64,000 bases of DNA, taken from Eutypa lata (Eukaryota; Ascomycota; Sordariomycetes; Xylariales; Diatrypaceae). The notes below the pieces were generated by a model. The model saw only the letters and a list, made by a program, of their open reading frames with translations, was not told where the DNA came from and searched no databases. The stretch spans positions 1,054,001 to 1,118,000 of the forward strand of contig JAKULF010000005.1 of NCBI GenBank assembly GCA_022661535.1. The letters run 5' to 3'. Shown here piece by piece: positions 48,883 to 61,132 of the stretch; the stretch's first letter is position 1, and each line of letters starts with the position of its first letter. The position numbers and the translations under genes are program-made.

Positions 48883-50817
48883 ATGGCTTACGATCCACGT
48901 GGGGATCATGGAGGACATGACGGCGGTGGAGGAGGAGGAGGAGAAAGAGCTGGGGGTGGCGGCTTTGTCAGGGCTCGAGGACGTCGGCCAGTAACGGACT
49001 ATGGCGCTACATTCATACATTGGATGCGCAACCGCCAGCCGCGCTACAAAGGCTCCTACAAGGGAGAATATGAGCGCCCAAGCGCCAGCTACATCGTGGA
49101 CATGCTTCCACCTCTAGCCCGAGTCACAAACCCTGCTGACTCGGTTCCTACAAAGCACCTTCATACCTCGCTAAATAAGGCGAGACACCCGATAAATGTC
49201 GTCCGGTGGACGCCTGAAGGCCGAAGGCTGTTGACGGCCTCTACGAGTGGCGAGTTCACATTATGGAATGGGATGGGCTTCAACTTCGAAACTATCATGC
49301 AAGCGCACGATACCCACGTCCGGGCGCTGGCCTATTCTCACAGCAACGACTGGCTGGTATCAGCTGATGACCAGGGTATCATCAAGTACTGGCAGCCGAA
49401 TTTCAACAACGTGCAGGTGATAAAGGGTCACCACTACGCGATCAAGGATCTCGCCTTCAGCCCCAACGACTCGAAATTCGTCACGGCATCCGACGATTCT
49501 TCCCTCAAGATCTGGGACTTCGCCGGCGGCGTGGCAGAATCTACGCTGCAGGGCCACGGCTGGGATGCGAAGACCTGCGACTGGCATCCGACAAAGGGCC
49601 TCATTGTTTCCGGGTCAAAGGACCACCTGGTGAAGCTTTGGGACCCGAGGACGCAGCGGTGCCTTACCACGCTCCACGGACACAAGAACACGGTCAACAA
49701 GACCGCTTTCGAGAAGGTGATGGGGAACTGCCTGGCGACCTGTGGACGCGACACGACGGCGAGGATATTCGACCTGCGGATGATGCGCGACATCTGTCTC
49801 CTAAAGGGCCACGAGAAGGAGATCACGACGTTCGTGTGGCACCCGATCCACTCGAATCTAATCACGACCGCGGGGCACGAGGGCTCCCTATTCCACTACA
49901 TCCTCGACGAGCCCAACACGCCCAGCAGTAGCAGCAACCAAGCTGCCACTACTACTTCCGGCATCAGCACGGCCGTATTCGAGAGCGCGGACCCGTCCAC
50001 GGCGGCGGCGCAGGCCATCTACCCGGCGCACCGGGTGCCCTACGCGCACGAGTACTCGATCTGGTCGCTGGACTGGCACCCGCTGGGCCACATCCTCGCC
50101 TCGGGGTCCAACGACAAGCTCACGCGGTTCTGGTCCCGGGGCCGCCCCGGCGAGAAGGACATCGCCCGCGACCAGTTCCACATCGGCAAGGCCGCCGCCG
50201 AGGCCGAGGGCACCTGGGACCGCCGCGCCGGCCGCCGCCAGCGCCAGGAGGAGGAGGAGCAGGAGCTCGAGGACGAGATGGAGGGCCTCGTCGATCAGAA
50301 GATGCCCGCTGCGGGTGGCGGTGCCGCCTTCCCCGGCCTCCCCGGCTTGACCTTGCCCATGAATGGCGGTGTGCCGCCCCCGCCCCCGCCTCAAATCCCA
50401 GGTGTCGGCGCAGGAGGGACGGGCGCCGTGCCCCCGCTACCACTCCCCTTCCCGATGCCGCCGAACCTCAACGGAGCCGTCGGCGGCGCGCCTCCACCTC
50501 CGCCACCACCCCTAGGCCTCGACCCGAGCGATCCCGCCAACTTTGCCAAGATCGCCGAGATGATGCAGAAAGCGGGCGTGCAGTTGCCGCCTCCTCCGCC
50601 TGGCTCTGTCCTACCACCCGGTCTGGTCCCGCCTCCTCCCAACTTCGCCCTGCCGCCTGGTTTCCCGCCGCCTCCGCCGGGTGGTGCTGGTGCTGGTGCT
50701 GGTATCGATGTGATGATGTTGGATGCGAATGCGAGACGCAATCGGGCTCCCTTGCCTAGTCAGGAGGAAAGTCTGAGGATGGAGCAGAAGAAGGGGAATT
50801 ATACCCGCGTGCGCTAG
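48883..50817 (+). CDS. PFS2: Polyadenylation factor subunit 2 (WD-repeat protein)
   Basis: Single exon, 644 aa. A Gly-rich N-terminus is followed by the conserved lead-in [20 protein letters not shown], typical of PFS2/WDR33. Seven WD40 repeats follow (about residues 100-430; for example [37 protein letters not shown] and [17 protein letters not shown]). The C-terminal 200 residues are rich in Gly and Pro with several PPPPP runs. PFS2 is a scaffold of the cleavage and polyadenylation factor in the nucleus and contributes to recognition of the poly(A) signal. A well-conserved, GC-rich housekeeping gene without introns. Confidence 0.95.
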   Translation: MAYDPRGDHGGHDGGGGGGGERAGGGGFVRARGRRPVTDYGATFIHWMRNRQPRYKGSYKGEYERPSASYIVDMLPPLARVTNPADSVPTKHLHTSLNKARHPINVVRWTPEGRRLLTASTSGEFTLWNGMGFNFETIMQAHDTHVRALAYSHSNDWLVSADDQGIIKYWQPNFNNVQVIKGHHYAIKDLAFSPNDSKFVTASDDSSLKIWDFAGGVAESTLQGHGWDAKTCDWHPTKGLIVSGSKDHLVKLWDPRTQRCLTTLHGHKNTVNKTAFEKVMGNCLATCGRDTTARIFDLRMMRDICLLKGHEKEITTFVWHPIHSNLITTAGHEGSLFHYILDEPNTPSSSSNQAATTTSGISTAVFESADPSTAAAQAIYPAHRVPYAHEYSIWSLDWHPLGHILASGSNDKLTRFWSRGRPGEKDIARDQFHIGKAAAEAEGTWDRRAGRRQRQEEEEQELEDEMEGLVDQKMPAAGGGAAFPGLPGLTLPMNGGVPPPPPPQIPGVGAGGTGAVPPLPLPFPMPPNLNGAVGGAPPPPPPPLGLDPSDPANFAKIAEMMQKAGVQLPPPPPGSVLPPGLVPPPPNFALPPGFPPPPPGGAGAGAGIDVMMLDANARRNRAPLPSQEESLRMEQKKGNYTRVR

Positions 50818-52332
50818 TGCTAGCGATGCTCAAGTGTGGTACCAGGTTTCTTTGCTGGCTTGGTCTTGCGTGGTGGCGGTGGAATGTGACGTGGGATGGA
50901 TGGATGGATGGATGCAGCCGAGGGAAGGGAAAAGGGGGGTTTTATGCAGAAGAAGAAGATTCCATCTAAAGTTAACAATTGGAACTTGGGATTCTGAATT
51001 CACTGATTTTGGAAGAAGGTTTAAAGTTGACGTCGGTCGTCGGCCAGCTAAGTAAAAGGGAAGAAGCATTTGCCTAAAGGAAGAAGTCGGTGGAAACGCC
51101 CCCCATCAGTAGACGGTCGGAAGCTGCGTTGTAAAACAAAAAACAAAATTGTAACTTGCGGTATCGCGGTACATCATCGAATGGGGACTTACCTAGTTAA
51201 GAGATACCCAAGGCGTTGGTTCGTTCGTTCGTTGGTTGGTTGTTAGGTGATTGATGGACGGGAGAAGGAGAGAGCAACGCACGAGGCTGAGAGGTACTGA
51301 GAAATTCAAAAAGCGAGTTATGGTGAATTCCTGCGCAATACTTTTATTACGATCTTCCTCCTTTTTTTTGTTGTTTTGGTATGGTATGGTATGGCTATCT
51401 GCTCAAGGGAGATAGATACGAAACCATTGTACACTAGTGCTACGAGTAATCTCACAAGGACGATGTTGTAAGGGTCCTGGTAATTTCACTTTTATGAGAA
51501 GCATGAAACGAGCAAGAGCGCGTGGTTCTTAGAACGAAATCGAGCCGAAGAATTAACTTTTCTTTGCTCCGTGGTTATGGTGATCATATACCTATGTGGC
51601 TTGACGTAAAAAGATGCGAAGTTACTGTAGTATGCATATGTCACAGCATATAGCTGGCTTGGTATTCATCATTAATGCTAATGCTATGAGACAGGTATCA
51701 TAACTACCTGACCTAAAGCAGAAAATGTGACGATACTATGTGAGTATGTTATGCTATATATACTATGCTAATGCTAATAATGCGAATGCTATGCAACCTC
51801 GACTCCAAAGTGCAAAATGCAACGACCATCCCATCCTATCCTCGTCACAAAAACATTATGATGGAGATGGTCCAACTAGCTCTAAATACATGACTGGTTC
51901 TTCAAAAAAGGGAACTGGTCGACGGTATATGAACCGTATATACACGCGCATGCGTATATAAACCGAGTCCCAATACAGGTTTAGATTATCTTCGTTCTAA
52001 AAGTGAGCGGAATGCCCTCTCCATGCGTGTTTCCTTTTCCTTGTTTCCCCCTTGAATGGTATGACGGTTCCTCGGCGGGACCTAGGGCTCGGGGTGTGGA
52101 CATCCGTGATGCGGCAAAACTTGGGCTTGGATAGTCCCGTCTCGCGTCGCTTCCAAGACTCGTAAAGATGACATCTTAGAGTAGGTAAGTTGCCATCTCA
52201 ACGAGTTTACCCGATCGTATCCTCGCTTGAGCAAAGTCGCCCATATAAAGAGCCTATCATACACCGTACCGGCCCTCGCGCCTTTCTATCCTTATAACGT
52301 CTATTAACCCACTCATTCACTCTCACCCTCCC
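50818..52332. other. Intergenic region between convergent genes
   Basis: 1.5 kb between convergent genes with short simple repeats (GGAT units near 50895, GTTC/GTTG units near 51215, GGTAT units near 51378, AATGCT-like units near 51670-51790). No gene recognised. Confidence 0.5.
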
Positions 52333-53421
52333 TCACTTCTTCGGGGCCGGAAGTCCGCCAGCCCCCGGCTTCGCGAACGCCTTCTGCCGATCCGCATACT
52401 CCTTGATAACCAGAGCACAACTCGTATCAGCACAGAGCCTCCTCCTCCGCTGCGGGGCCAGCTTGGTGGCGAACTCGAGGCCGCTGGCGCGCTCGACGGC
52501 CTCGACGGGGACCTCGAAGTCGGCGAGGGGCTTCGCGTTGGGGATGGGGGCGTTCGGCAAGACGAACGCACCGATGGCCACGTTGCCCCCACCGGCGTCG
52601 CCGGGCTTCCCGTCCTCCGCGAAGATCACCTTGTAGAAGTGGGTGGGCACGGCGACATTGGGCGGGTTCCCGATGACCTCGTAGCGGACGTACCACTTGC
52701 CGTCGGCGGGGTCGCGCTTGGGGAGGTAGAGCGGGCCCGTGACGACGCGCACGCTCGGGTACCGCACCGTCAGCCGCCGGCAGAAGTCCTCCAGGTGCGC
52801 CCAGTAGTCGCGGTTGAAGCCCTCGCCCACCTGCGGGCACATGTTGGTCAGGTAGAAGGTGTCGTCCATGGCGGCCTGGCTCCAGCGCGCGTCGGCCGCG
52901 GGCACCTGGTGGCCCCGGTCGTACCCCGACCGGAAGTAGTCCTTGAGCAGGGCCCGGAACTTGGGCGGCACCGCCTCGTCCTCCGCGAACACGCTGTGCT
53001 TCCGGTCGCCGTCCCGCTGCGCCAGCGACGCCGCCGTGATGTGCTCCACCACCCACTGCGGGTTCCGGAGGCGCCGGTCAAACGACGAGATTAAGGCGGA
53101 TCGCATCGCGATGTCGGAGATGGGCCCCGGGAACCCGTACTCGAAGAGCCCGGCCGGGTCGACTGGGGGCCCCCCCAGAGAGGCGGGCGCGGAGGTCGAG
53201 AGGACGTTCGCTTGTGGTGGGAATGGTGGTGGTGCGGTTAAGGTTTGTTTGGATGGTATGGGAATCGGAGCGGATGTTGTTGCAATAGTTGGTGGTAAGG
53301 TAGCTTTCGTGTCGAGCTTGCGCTCGGATGATTGTGATCGTAGTGAATACATGGTTGCTGTTACAGCTGCGCCGGCTCCTGCGCCTGCGGCTGCGAATAT
53401 TGCGATGGTAGTTTTGGACAT
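52333..53421 (-). CDS. NUC1: Mitochondrial endonuclease G (DNA/RNA non-specific nuclease)
   Basis: Single exon, 362 aa. The N-terminus carries a hydrophobic Ala/Gly-rich segment (residues about 5-25) followed by basic residues, as expected for import into and anchoring in the mitochondrial inner membrane. The beta-beta-alpha-metal nuclease domain shows GYDRGHQVPAADAR with the catalytic His, then FYLTNMCPQVGEGFNRDYW with the metal-binding Asn, and VVTGPLYLP. The C-terminus ends in a basic, Pro/Gly-rich tail. The enzyme cleaves DNA and RNA, removes mtDNA and takes part in programmed cell death. A TA-poor, GC-rich gene typical of conserved loci here. Confidence 0.95.
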   Translation of the reverse strand: MSKTTIAIFAAAGAGAGAAVTATMYSLRSQSSERKLDTKATLPPTIATTSAPIPIPSKQTLTAPPPFPPQANVLSTSAPASLGGPPVDPAGLFEYGFPGPISDIAMRSALISSFDRRLRNPQWVVEHITAASLAQRDGDRKHSVFAEDEAVPPKFRALLKDYFRSGYDRGHQVPAADARWSQAAMDDTFYLTNMCPQVGEGFNRDYWAHLEDFCRRLTVRYPSVRVVTGPLYLPKRDPADGKWYVRYEVIGNPPNVAVPTHFYKVIFAEDGKPGDAGGGNVAIGAFVLPNAPIPNAKPLADFEVPVEAVERASGLEFATKLAPQRRRRLCADTSCALVIKEYADRQKAFAKPGAGGLPAPKK

Positions 53422-55238
53422 CTTGGAAATTTAAGAGGGGCTCCCTCTGGGGAGTGGACTCGGGATGTCGGGTATTTATAGGATCGGAGGGGAAGAATGA
53501 ATGGTCAGACGGGCGGGTTGTGTTGTCCCCCCTTTCAGATGATTTGACCGAAAGTGTCGGCTGCTGTCGCTTCTGCTGCTGAGCGTTTTGCCTGGTTTCG
53601 GTGGTGAAGAGTGAGGGAGCTGAGCTGAGCTGGAGCTGAACTGCTGGTTTGCTGGTTTGCTGGTTTGCTGGTTTCGGGTTTCCTGGTCACTCGAGTCTCG
53701 GTGTCGAACTCTCTCTCTCTGTTAAAGTGACTTATGTGACACGGGAACAGGAGAGAAGTGGTTAGATACGAATATTGTGAGTAGGCAGGTAACTAAGTAA
53801 GTACGTAACAAAAACCTCGTCCACGCGTGGAGTGAATGAATACTACGCCGCCTCGTGGTTTGTGCTTTCGTGGTGCAGGTGGTGTGGTATGTCTTAGACG
53901 CGGATCTTTGAAAATTTGAGATTTCAGCCTCGGGACACGGCCGTAGTTCGTTTTTAGTGGCTGGTAAGCATCTTGTAGGCAGTCCTTGGCAGTTGAGTTG
54001 GTCTCCTGGGCTGCAAGGTACGGCGCTAAAATGGAGGTTCGGCGCAGGGGTCAGGTGTTCGTTACCAGCACAGCCAGCCCTACGAAATACGTGCAGCTGC
54101 TCTGTCCGACAGGCTGCAATTGTCTACTAACATGTATTAAAAGAAAATATCACGGGATTCTTTAAATGGCCAAAATAATCATGACGTCACTTATTTACAG
54201 GCTCAGGTTGAAGTTATATATAGGTAGGTAGGTAGTTAAATACTCGAGGTAGTAAGCCTGTGAGCTGGTCACAAGACTTTTATTACTCGTAGACAAGTAT
54301 CTAGGCTTCTTCACTTTTGCTCGATCTTATGTACTAAAACGTAAGTTTCCCATAGAGGGGTATGGAGTTCTCACCCACATACCTAAACCGAACATTATAA
54401 GTAGCCATGAGTCCGGGGGCAGATTATACTGACTAAATACCTAGGTAGGTGAGTATCTAGCCTCTAGATAGATTCCAACTTCGAATCGGTTGTTCTTCCT
54501 CTGCCTGCTAGTTACCTACTGCCGACCCTGTTTCAACGGCAAACGGCTACCTACAATTGTGGCAGTGCGGTCACATCGGGTAGCACAGACGCCTGTTTTA
54601 TCGTGCAGCCAATCGCAACCTTTTCAACCCATCTCATATGTTTCGAACCGTGGGGTTAACAACAGCCGCTAATACCAGAGTGGCATTAAATGGACAACAT
54701 ATACCATATAACAGAATAACTATACAGATATTGGCGTTCCATCTTAACTGACCAATCGCAACTAAGTGAACTATAAGGACTAGTATGGCCATGAAGCTAC
54801 ACGAACTTTCGTGATAATGTTGCAATTCTTGGAATGAGAGGCGGAATTCGGCAAGATGTCTTCAATCGAGACTATACTCTTCCGTTTCAAGAATGTCAGA
54901 CGGGGAGGAGTTGCCTCTCGGAAGCTAGATGCAGCCGGCAGGAAGGGGGGGGGTTGGAGCTCGTATATCATGAGTGAATGGGAGGCCGAGCCTCAAGAGC
55001 AAATGTCTATAAAGAGGGCGTGAAAGTTAGACGAAAGAGCAAAAGACTTTGTGTGAATATCTTCAGCATCTACAGGACCATAGAACTCCAATCGAGCAAC
55101 AGTTTCTTCCCAGCTTCCACTTCTCCTAATCACTTTCTTCTTCTTCTCCTGCCGGCCAGGGTTTCTTACAAAGGTAGCCCTTATAATATTTGATTATCAA
55201 CCTTCTATCTACATAGCTAGCTATTAGGTAGTAACAAC
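53422..55238. other. Intergenic region
   Basis: 1.8 kb. It contains 8-bp tandem copies of GCTGGTTT (about 53642-53676), a CT run near 53710 and a TAGGTAGG run near 54220. No coding features. Confidence 0.5.
53642..53676. repeat. 8-bp tandem repeat (GCTGGTTT)n
   Basis: Four direct copies about 220 bp upstream of the endonuclease G start codon, in its probable promoter. Confidence 0.85.
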
Positions 55239-56554
55239 ATGCCCTCACTCAAGGCCATCTTCACCGTCGGGCTTCTAGCCACCGCCAACCTCGCAGCCGG
55301 CCATGCTGCCATTGTCTCCGCGACGGGCGACGCCGGCGGCTCTGGGAGTAAGTTCAAGCTTAGCTTAGCATAGCATGCCTCCTTCCTGAACCCCATTCAT
55401 TCTCTCTCGCCCTCCTCTAAAATCAAGGCCAAAATAACACGATCCATGCTAACGGAACTTGTCAACCCCAAAAAGTGGCGTTAGGAATTGACACCAGCAC
55501 CCCGCGGGACGGCACCCGCCGCCGTCCGTTCCAGCAGGACTCAACGCGGTTCCGGGGCGACCAGGAGGACACGATCGGGGAGACGATCGGCGAGGGCGAC
55601 AACGACCTGGAGCAGGGAACTCAGGCCATCCTGGCCGAGACCGGAGATCAGCTGCCGCAGATCTCGGCCGGTGGCGAGATCCAGATGACGCTGCACCAGG
55701 TCAACTCCGACGGTGCGGGACCGTATACGTGTGAGATCAATGCTGATGGGAGTGCGGAGACTTGGACCGCTATTCAGGTGAGTGCTTAACTACTTCGTTC
55801 TGTTGTTCTGTTCAGATGTGTGGAGGCCTCGTGATATATGGAATAATTTACTGATCAGACACGCTACAGGTGACACAAAGTCCACCGGGTGACGACTCTC
55901 GCGATCGTGACGGCGAGGCTACCGATTTCCCTCTGAATGCCGCGATCCCGGCAGGTCAGGAATGCACTGGCACTGTGGCTGGCGAGGAGAATGTGTGTCT
56001 CGTTCGGTGTATGAACGACGCCAGGGCTGGCCCTTTCGGTGGTGTAGTTCCAGTTCAGTGTTAGTCTTTCCCGTTCTCTAGGTACACGTAAGTACGCGAG
56101 TTTGAATTAGCTAACGGTTTTTGCAGTGGCAAACAATGCTAACGGCAACGGCAACGCCAATGGCAACGCGAATGGCAATACTAACGCCAACGGCAACGCG
56201 AATGGCAACGCGAATGGCAATACTAACGCCAACACCGGCAACGCGAATGGTAACACTAATGCCAATGCCGGTACTGGAAACACTAACGGCAATACTAATA
56301 CCAACACTAACACTGGCAACACTGGAACTGGAAATACCGGTAACGACGATGACGCTGGTAACACGAGCTCTAGCAATGGCAACGATAGCACCAACAACAA
56401 CAACAACGACGAGGATGACGACGAGGATGAAGATGAAGAAGATGAGGATACGGCAAACAAGCGCAGGGAGTTATCTAGCCCGTTGAAGCGCAACGCCACT
56501 ACCTTCAACATTATGCTCAAGAGGCAACCGATTCTACGCCGTAGAGAGTATTAG
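55239..56554 (+). CDS. Egh16-like secreted protein (copy 1) with Asn-rich repeat tail
   Basis: Four exons: 55239-55347, 55428-55777, 55870-56059, 56127-56554; 358 aa. A signal peptide ([20 protein letters not shown]) is followed by His-Ala as the probable mature N-terminus. Family landmarks: [38 protein letters not shown] and [15 protein letters not shown], the pattern of the Egh16/MAS-type secreted proteins first seen in infection-stage fungi. The last exon encodes a low-complexity Asn/Gly/Ala run, an acidic block and a basic end with KR sites. Function unknown; extracellular or wall-associated. Introns are 80, 92 and 67 bp. A second copy lies at 61133-62249 on the other strand. Confidence 0.85.
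56129..56400 (+). repeat. Imperfect 6/18-bp coding repeat (Asn-Gly-Asn-Ala)
   Basis: Interleaved AAC/AAT-GGC/GCx units at the start of the last exon of Egh16-like copy 1. Codon variants differ between copies, so the array is not brand new. It encodes about 90 residues dominated by Asn, Gly, Ala and Thr. Confidence 0.85.
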
Positions 56555-57021
56555 TCCCCGTCAGTTGTAGGGATGATACTGCAGACTATCCTCCAATGGC
56601 TTCCTTCATTACATACAAGGCAGAGATCAGGCCTCAAAGCTACTATTTGTTGGTTTCTCAGTATGCGATTAGGTTGATGGAGAGCGCTAGTGGTCAAGCT
56701 ACCTGGCTTGGAAAGTACGAGAAGGATATGAAGTAACTATCTGGATGTTTTATGAATGTAATACTTAGCCTATATCAGCTCCTGGACGTATTTAATTGAA
56801 GATGTAAAATAACAATATATCAAGCACGGTGTCACGACGGACAACGCTCGGCGTTATTATATACTATTAGCTTCTGTTGTGATTGGGACCCACCTATTCG
56901 TACAATAGGGGCTGATTAGGGGCAGTGATTATATAAAGCATGTCTATCATGTAACCCATCCCCTAACATCAAATCTTGTAAACTAACTTCTTTCCGCCAA
57001 CCCCATCCTAGCATAGTTCAT
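56555..57021. other. Intergenic region
   Basis: About 470 bp, 3' flank of Egh16-like copy 1; nothing else recognised. Confidence 0.5.
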
Positions 57022-57185
57022 CTAGACCAGAAAGTATCCCATCCAGGCCTCTCCATCATGGAGCTCAACCGGGTGCGCCTTGAGCTTGCCCTGCGCGAGC
57101 AGCTCCTCGGCCAGGCTCCAAAACCTTGCAGCGAACTCGAGGTTCCCCGGGCTGTCCCAGCCACTCCCACAAACTTGCTGAACGT
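57022..57185 (-). pseudogene. C-terminal relic of a zinc-type (MDR) dehydrogenase
   Basis: The minus strand encodes a stretch containing EFAARFWSLAEELLAQGK and AHPVELHDG and ends at a TAG (57024-57022). This is the pattern of the last helix of fungal medium-chain dehydrogenases of the ToxD/enoyl-reductase-like group. No N-terminal part with the cofactor loop is present. Upstream minus-strand sequence (about 57345-57200) encodes ALESVSDGLKVAANRG and GLAPGADILNELG, possibly more of the same gene in another frame, separated by stops. Best read as a decayed fragment. Confidence 0.35.
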
Positions 57186-57539
57186 CTCGCTAATTACCAT
57201 ATACTAACATCATGTCCAGGTCACGTTCTCAACCCTATGGTTAATCTGTATCCTAGCAACCTGCTTACCGAGTTCATTGAGAATATCAGCACCCGGTGCC
57301 AAACCGGCAGCTACGACTGAACCCCGGTTAGCAGCGACCTTGAGACCATCCGACACGCTTTCCAGCGCCTACCGTATTTTGCGCTTTCCCGTGATCACTG
57401 GCTGTTCTCCCCCGCGCACGAGCAAAATCACAGGCAAAGACGTTGTGGGCGAGGGTGCTATTGAGCTCAACGTGGATGGGGTAGTTGTAAAGTCGTTGGA
57501 TCACGACTGGGATTCATGTCTTAGTGCACGAGACCTTAA

Positions 57540-57740
57540 TTAGCAATGTAGAGGGTCTTGCATGTTCGAGTCTATCATTTGCACCTCGCCGGTAGAAGGC
57601 CGGAAGCGATACGTAGTAAGCTGAAACTGTTCCGGTGACACGCAGATGCCGAGGATGTATCCATAGCCGATGTCCGTGAACCAGATGTCTCCAATAGGAC
57701 CTCTGGTCAGGTCATTTTGGTCTTGCATAACTGAAGCCAT
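57540..57740 (-). pseudogene. Fragment of an SMP-30/gluconolactonase-like gene
   Basis: The minus-strand frame contains NDLTRGPIGDIWFTDIGYGY and TTYRFRPSTGEVQ, matching the central metal-binding blade of fungal gluconolactonase/lactonohydrolase proteins (NDxxxHPxxGDxWFTDxxYG ... YRFRPSTG). The expected N-terminal third and C-terminal half are absent on either side, and the frame ends after QDP where the family continues. Only about 66 codons survive, so this is a truncated relic. The family opens sugar lactones or binds calcium; this copy should have no function. Confidence 0.6.
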
Positions 57741-59202
57741 GGCCGTTGTCGAGCAACCACCGCTTTAATGGTCTATGGATCAAAACGCACATGCCGGGAT
57801 GTTAACGCTACCGCTTGGGCAGCGAGGCGTTATTTATTGCCTAACCTATGAGCGAGCCCTCGAGTCAGGATAAGCTGCAAATAGGCAGAGAAAGAAGAGG
57901 CAGGAAACACGGCCAGGAGCTGGGAATTCACAGCCGACAGCTTGAACAGAGCGGAAGTAACCTCTAACCTCTATCTATCCATGACTGGGCCTGAGAGTAC
58001 ATCGAGAAGGAAGAGGGACAGAGGCAACGATCCCACCGACGAAACTGAAAACTGACTTGTTCAAGCCGACTCGGACAGTTTGGGTTTCCAGCCATGTTGA
58101 ATACAAGTCAATCGGTTTCCTCCATACAATGCATGAATGGGCTGCCCTATATCATAATTGGTCGTGTGCCTGATGTCCTTGAGAGTCCCATACTCCTGAA
58201 TTCGACGAGTGAAGGAAACTATCGATCTAGAACTTGTAATTGATATATTAAGTGTGTATAACAACGCCGCTGTTTTAGGTTATTTGGGGGAAAAGGGGGT
58301 GCACTAGCATATTTATTGGTTAGGAATAGGCTCCTCATATAAGACACCCTGACATAGTCTATCTTGTCAAGCTATGACACTTTGCTCAGGACATATCGTA
58401 TAAAGTTAGGTCTTTGTTCTTCAAGCTCGAAAATGACGTTTGTCTTATTCTCTGTATAGTTTTTTTTCCCTTTCCAGTCCCCAGATTCATAAGGCTACCT
58501 AGATTCTGTCTACACTGACTAACAAAGCGAGTTCTCTCCAACATATGCGCATGTTTTAAGATGCATGTTTACTTCCAGGCACCTGGGTCAGGCTTGGCAG
58601 AATACCTATCCTCTAACTATGTAGGTAGATCAGGGATCCAAAGGTGCTGGAATGTCTTGGCAAACATCACTATTGCCTGCTTTCAGGCAACCAATCAAAA
58701 TTCTTGAAAGCAGCCGTCCATTTCCGTTTTGGGAGCCCTGGGTGGTGACGTCACCATTGACACACACACATGTCTTTCTTCGATCACCGAGCTCTTATCA
58801 TCGATGCAGGCCATCATAGAACCAAGAAAGCCCGACCTTTTTCGTTAATAAGGTTTTCCAGTTTCCTTTGTTTCGGCCCATTCACTTTTTGCTGCCTTGA
58901 TGCCCCTTGATGTCTCTCCGGAGCTTTTGCTACGCAAACAATGAAACCGGGGGTACATAACATGTAGCAATAGGGTTGCTGACGTAGGTTATTTCAGAGG
59001 TAAGGTATGTGACATGTCTGCATGTGTACGTAGGACTAAGGAAACTGCTGCTGAAAACATGTGTACAAAAAGCACCTGCCCATCATCTATTACGTAGCTT
59101 ATTATTTATTCCAACTCTTGTTACAGTTTTGCCTATTTAACCAACAAACAATACAACCTTTTTCTGCACCAAGCATCGCAAGATAGTTAGATCAGTCATC
59201 AT

Positions 59203-59233
<31 letters not shown>

Positions 59234-59317
59234 TCTACTAGAAAAGACAAGAGCAATTACTTGAAACCAAACACAACACCAACACCACCACCCCCAACAA
59301 CAATAACATACATCACA
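57741..59317. other. Intergenic region
   Basis: 1.6 kb. No gene recognised; holds the (CAAG)n repeat and the 5' region of the small membrane protein gene. Confidence 0.5.
59203..59232. repeat. (CAAG)n tetranucleotide microsatellite in a 5' leader
   Basis: Seven to eight units about 85 bp upstream of the ATG at 59318, probably in the transcribed leader of that gene. Confidence 0.9.
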
Positions 59318-59744
59318 ATGGGTATCGCATCAGGCGTGACGCACTTCTTCGAGTCGATCCTGGAGGTGTTCCAGGGAATCCTCGGAGCCATCGTGCACTT
59401 CTTCCAGCTGGTGCTGAACACCATCATCGCCGCCTTCCAAGGTCTTGTGCACTTCGTCGAGGGCACTCTCGGCTTCGCATTCCGTAAGTTCTCCCCCCCC
59501 CCAAAGCCCCAGGGGTCCTTCCCTTTCTCCAACCCGCACTCTTGCCTATCCGCTGCTCGCGCGTGGCCACCATTATCAATTGCGAATGCAGAGGGGGCCA
59601 ATCACTAACGGAGCGCGGCAACGCGACCATGCAGACAACTTCTTCCTCATTGGCACCGTCGTCGCGGTGTGGTTCGGTTACATGCTCTACACGCAGCGAC
59701 AGGGAACCGCCCCCGCCAGCCGGGCCGTGAAGGGAAGATACTAG
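59318..59744 (+). CDS. Small two-exon hydrophobic protein, unknown function
   Basis: Exons 59318-59483 and 59635-59744; 151 bp intron; 91 aa. The first exon is one long amphipathic/hydrophobic stretch with repeating Phe-Gln/Phe-Val pairs (for example FQGILGAIVHFFQLVLNTII). The second gives a TM helix (NFFLIGTVVAVWFGYMLYTQ) and a basic tail. The pattern resembles a short, conserved Pezizomycotina membrane protein of unknown role. The ATG sits in a strong context after a long CA-rich leader. Another acceptor (AG at 59590) is possible but does not keep the second TM frame as neatly. Confidence 0.65.
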
Positions 59745-61132
59745 AGCTAAGCGGGCCCAATGGCTGACTTGGGTACGGTACGGCGGGTTAAGGGAGGCGT
59801 TTAGTTATATGCTAGCTTGCTAGACAGGAACAGGAGAATACTATCGGAAATGGGCCAGGGATACATGAAGCTGGTTATGGCATTCGACGGTTTATATGGA
59901 TAGCTTTATGGTCTCGGGGTAATATTAGTTGAGGGCCTGGCCAGGTTGCGTTACGACTCTGATGAATGATACCTTTACTACCTACTATTCGTTCGACGCA
60001 TTAGTTATTATAGTTACCACATAATTTGCCATGAACTGCGATCAATCGGTACACATTTTACTGCATGTATGCCTACTTACCTAGGTAGTTAAGACTTGTG
60101 ACGTGAAGATCCTGAGGTGTTGCTTAGGTAAATGCTCTGTCTTGGAGGCAACTACTTTTACATAGGTACGTATCAACGTATCTTCAAGAGCATAATACTT
60201 AGGTATCTAACAATCACGTTTATATGGGCCTTTTCAGAGGTTAATTAAAACAGCACCTTACCCTAATCGCGTCAACTGGGTAGTGTTTTTGACACTAGGG
60301 CTCAATGACTTCTACTTAGCATGGCTCAGATCCTCAGGATGGGGGATATCTTGACCTGCTGTCTATCTTAAATGAGAATATCCCAAAAATACTGCTATCA
60401 TTTTGGATACACTTTAAATTTATATACTATAATTATAATTGACCATGTAGATGTTTTATCATCTCATTGTCTACTTCTGAGCTTCTAATCCTTCCGACCC
60501 AGCTTGAATGTAAACTCTAGTTTGATTATTATTTTATACGCTGGTATTATATACAACGTACCTTACAGAAAAGGATGGAAACGGGTAGTTATAGTTAACC
60601 AACTTTATGACTCTTCGTCAGGCCTTATAATAATAATCTACTATTTCTCTCATGTCACTAGCCGACACTGTGTTGCATATCCAGATATCTCACTATAAGT
60701 GACGGACGATTAGTGCGTGTTGTTACATATACCTAGGTAACTATGAGGACCTTATGGCTTAGTGGGTACTAGGCTATGCAACTATATATGCATCATCAAA
60801 TCTCACACAAAGTCCACTGCAAGCATTTTCCTTTTTTGTAACAACAGTGCTGTCTCTTTACTATATTCAAGTGTATCTCTAAACCAAGCACGCCCCCCTC
60901 CCATCTACCAGACAGAACAGACGAACAGAGAGGCCAGCAGAGCCCTAGCTAGCTAGCTAGCTAGCCGGTGACCTCTCTTCCATGAGCTGTGAGGAGAAGG
61001 GGGTTATATATATAAAAAGAAAACAAAAAAAGGGATGATGTTTCTCCGAACGATCTCTAGGTTCCAGGCGGGCCGGGTCCTATTACTACCTACTTTACAT
61101 TGCGACCTCCTCTTCCTTCCTCACTTCCTAAC
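59745..61132. other. AT-rich intergenic region
   Basis: 1.4 kb with TAGGTA-type short repeats and a CTAG run near 60945-60965. No gene recognised. Confidence 0.5.

Noticed and set aside
52427..53434. Long frames on both strands over the endonuclease G gene
   Set aside because: Shadows caused by GC-rich codons; only the 362-codon minus frame has nuclease motifs.
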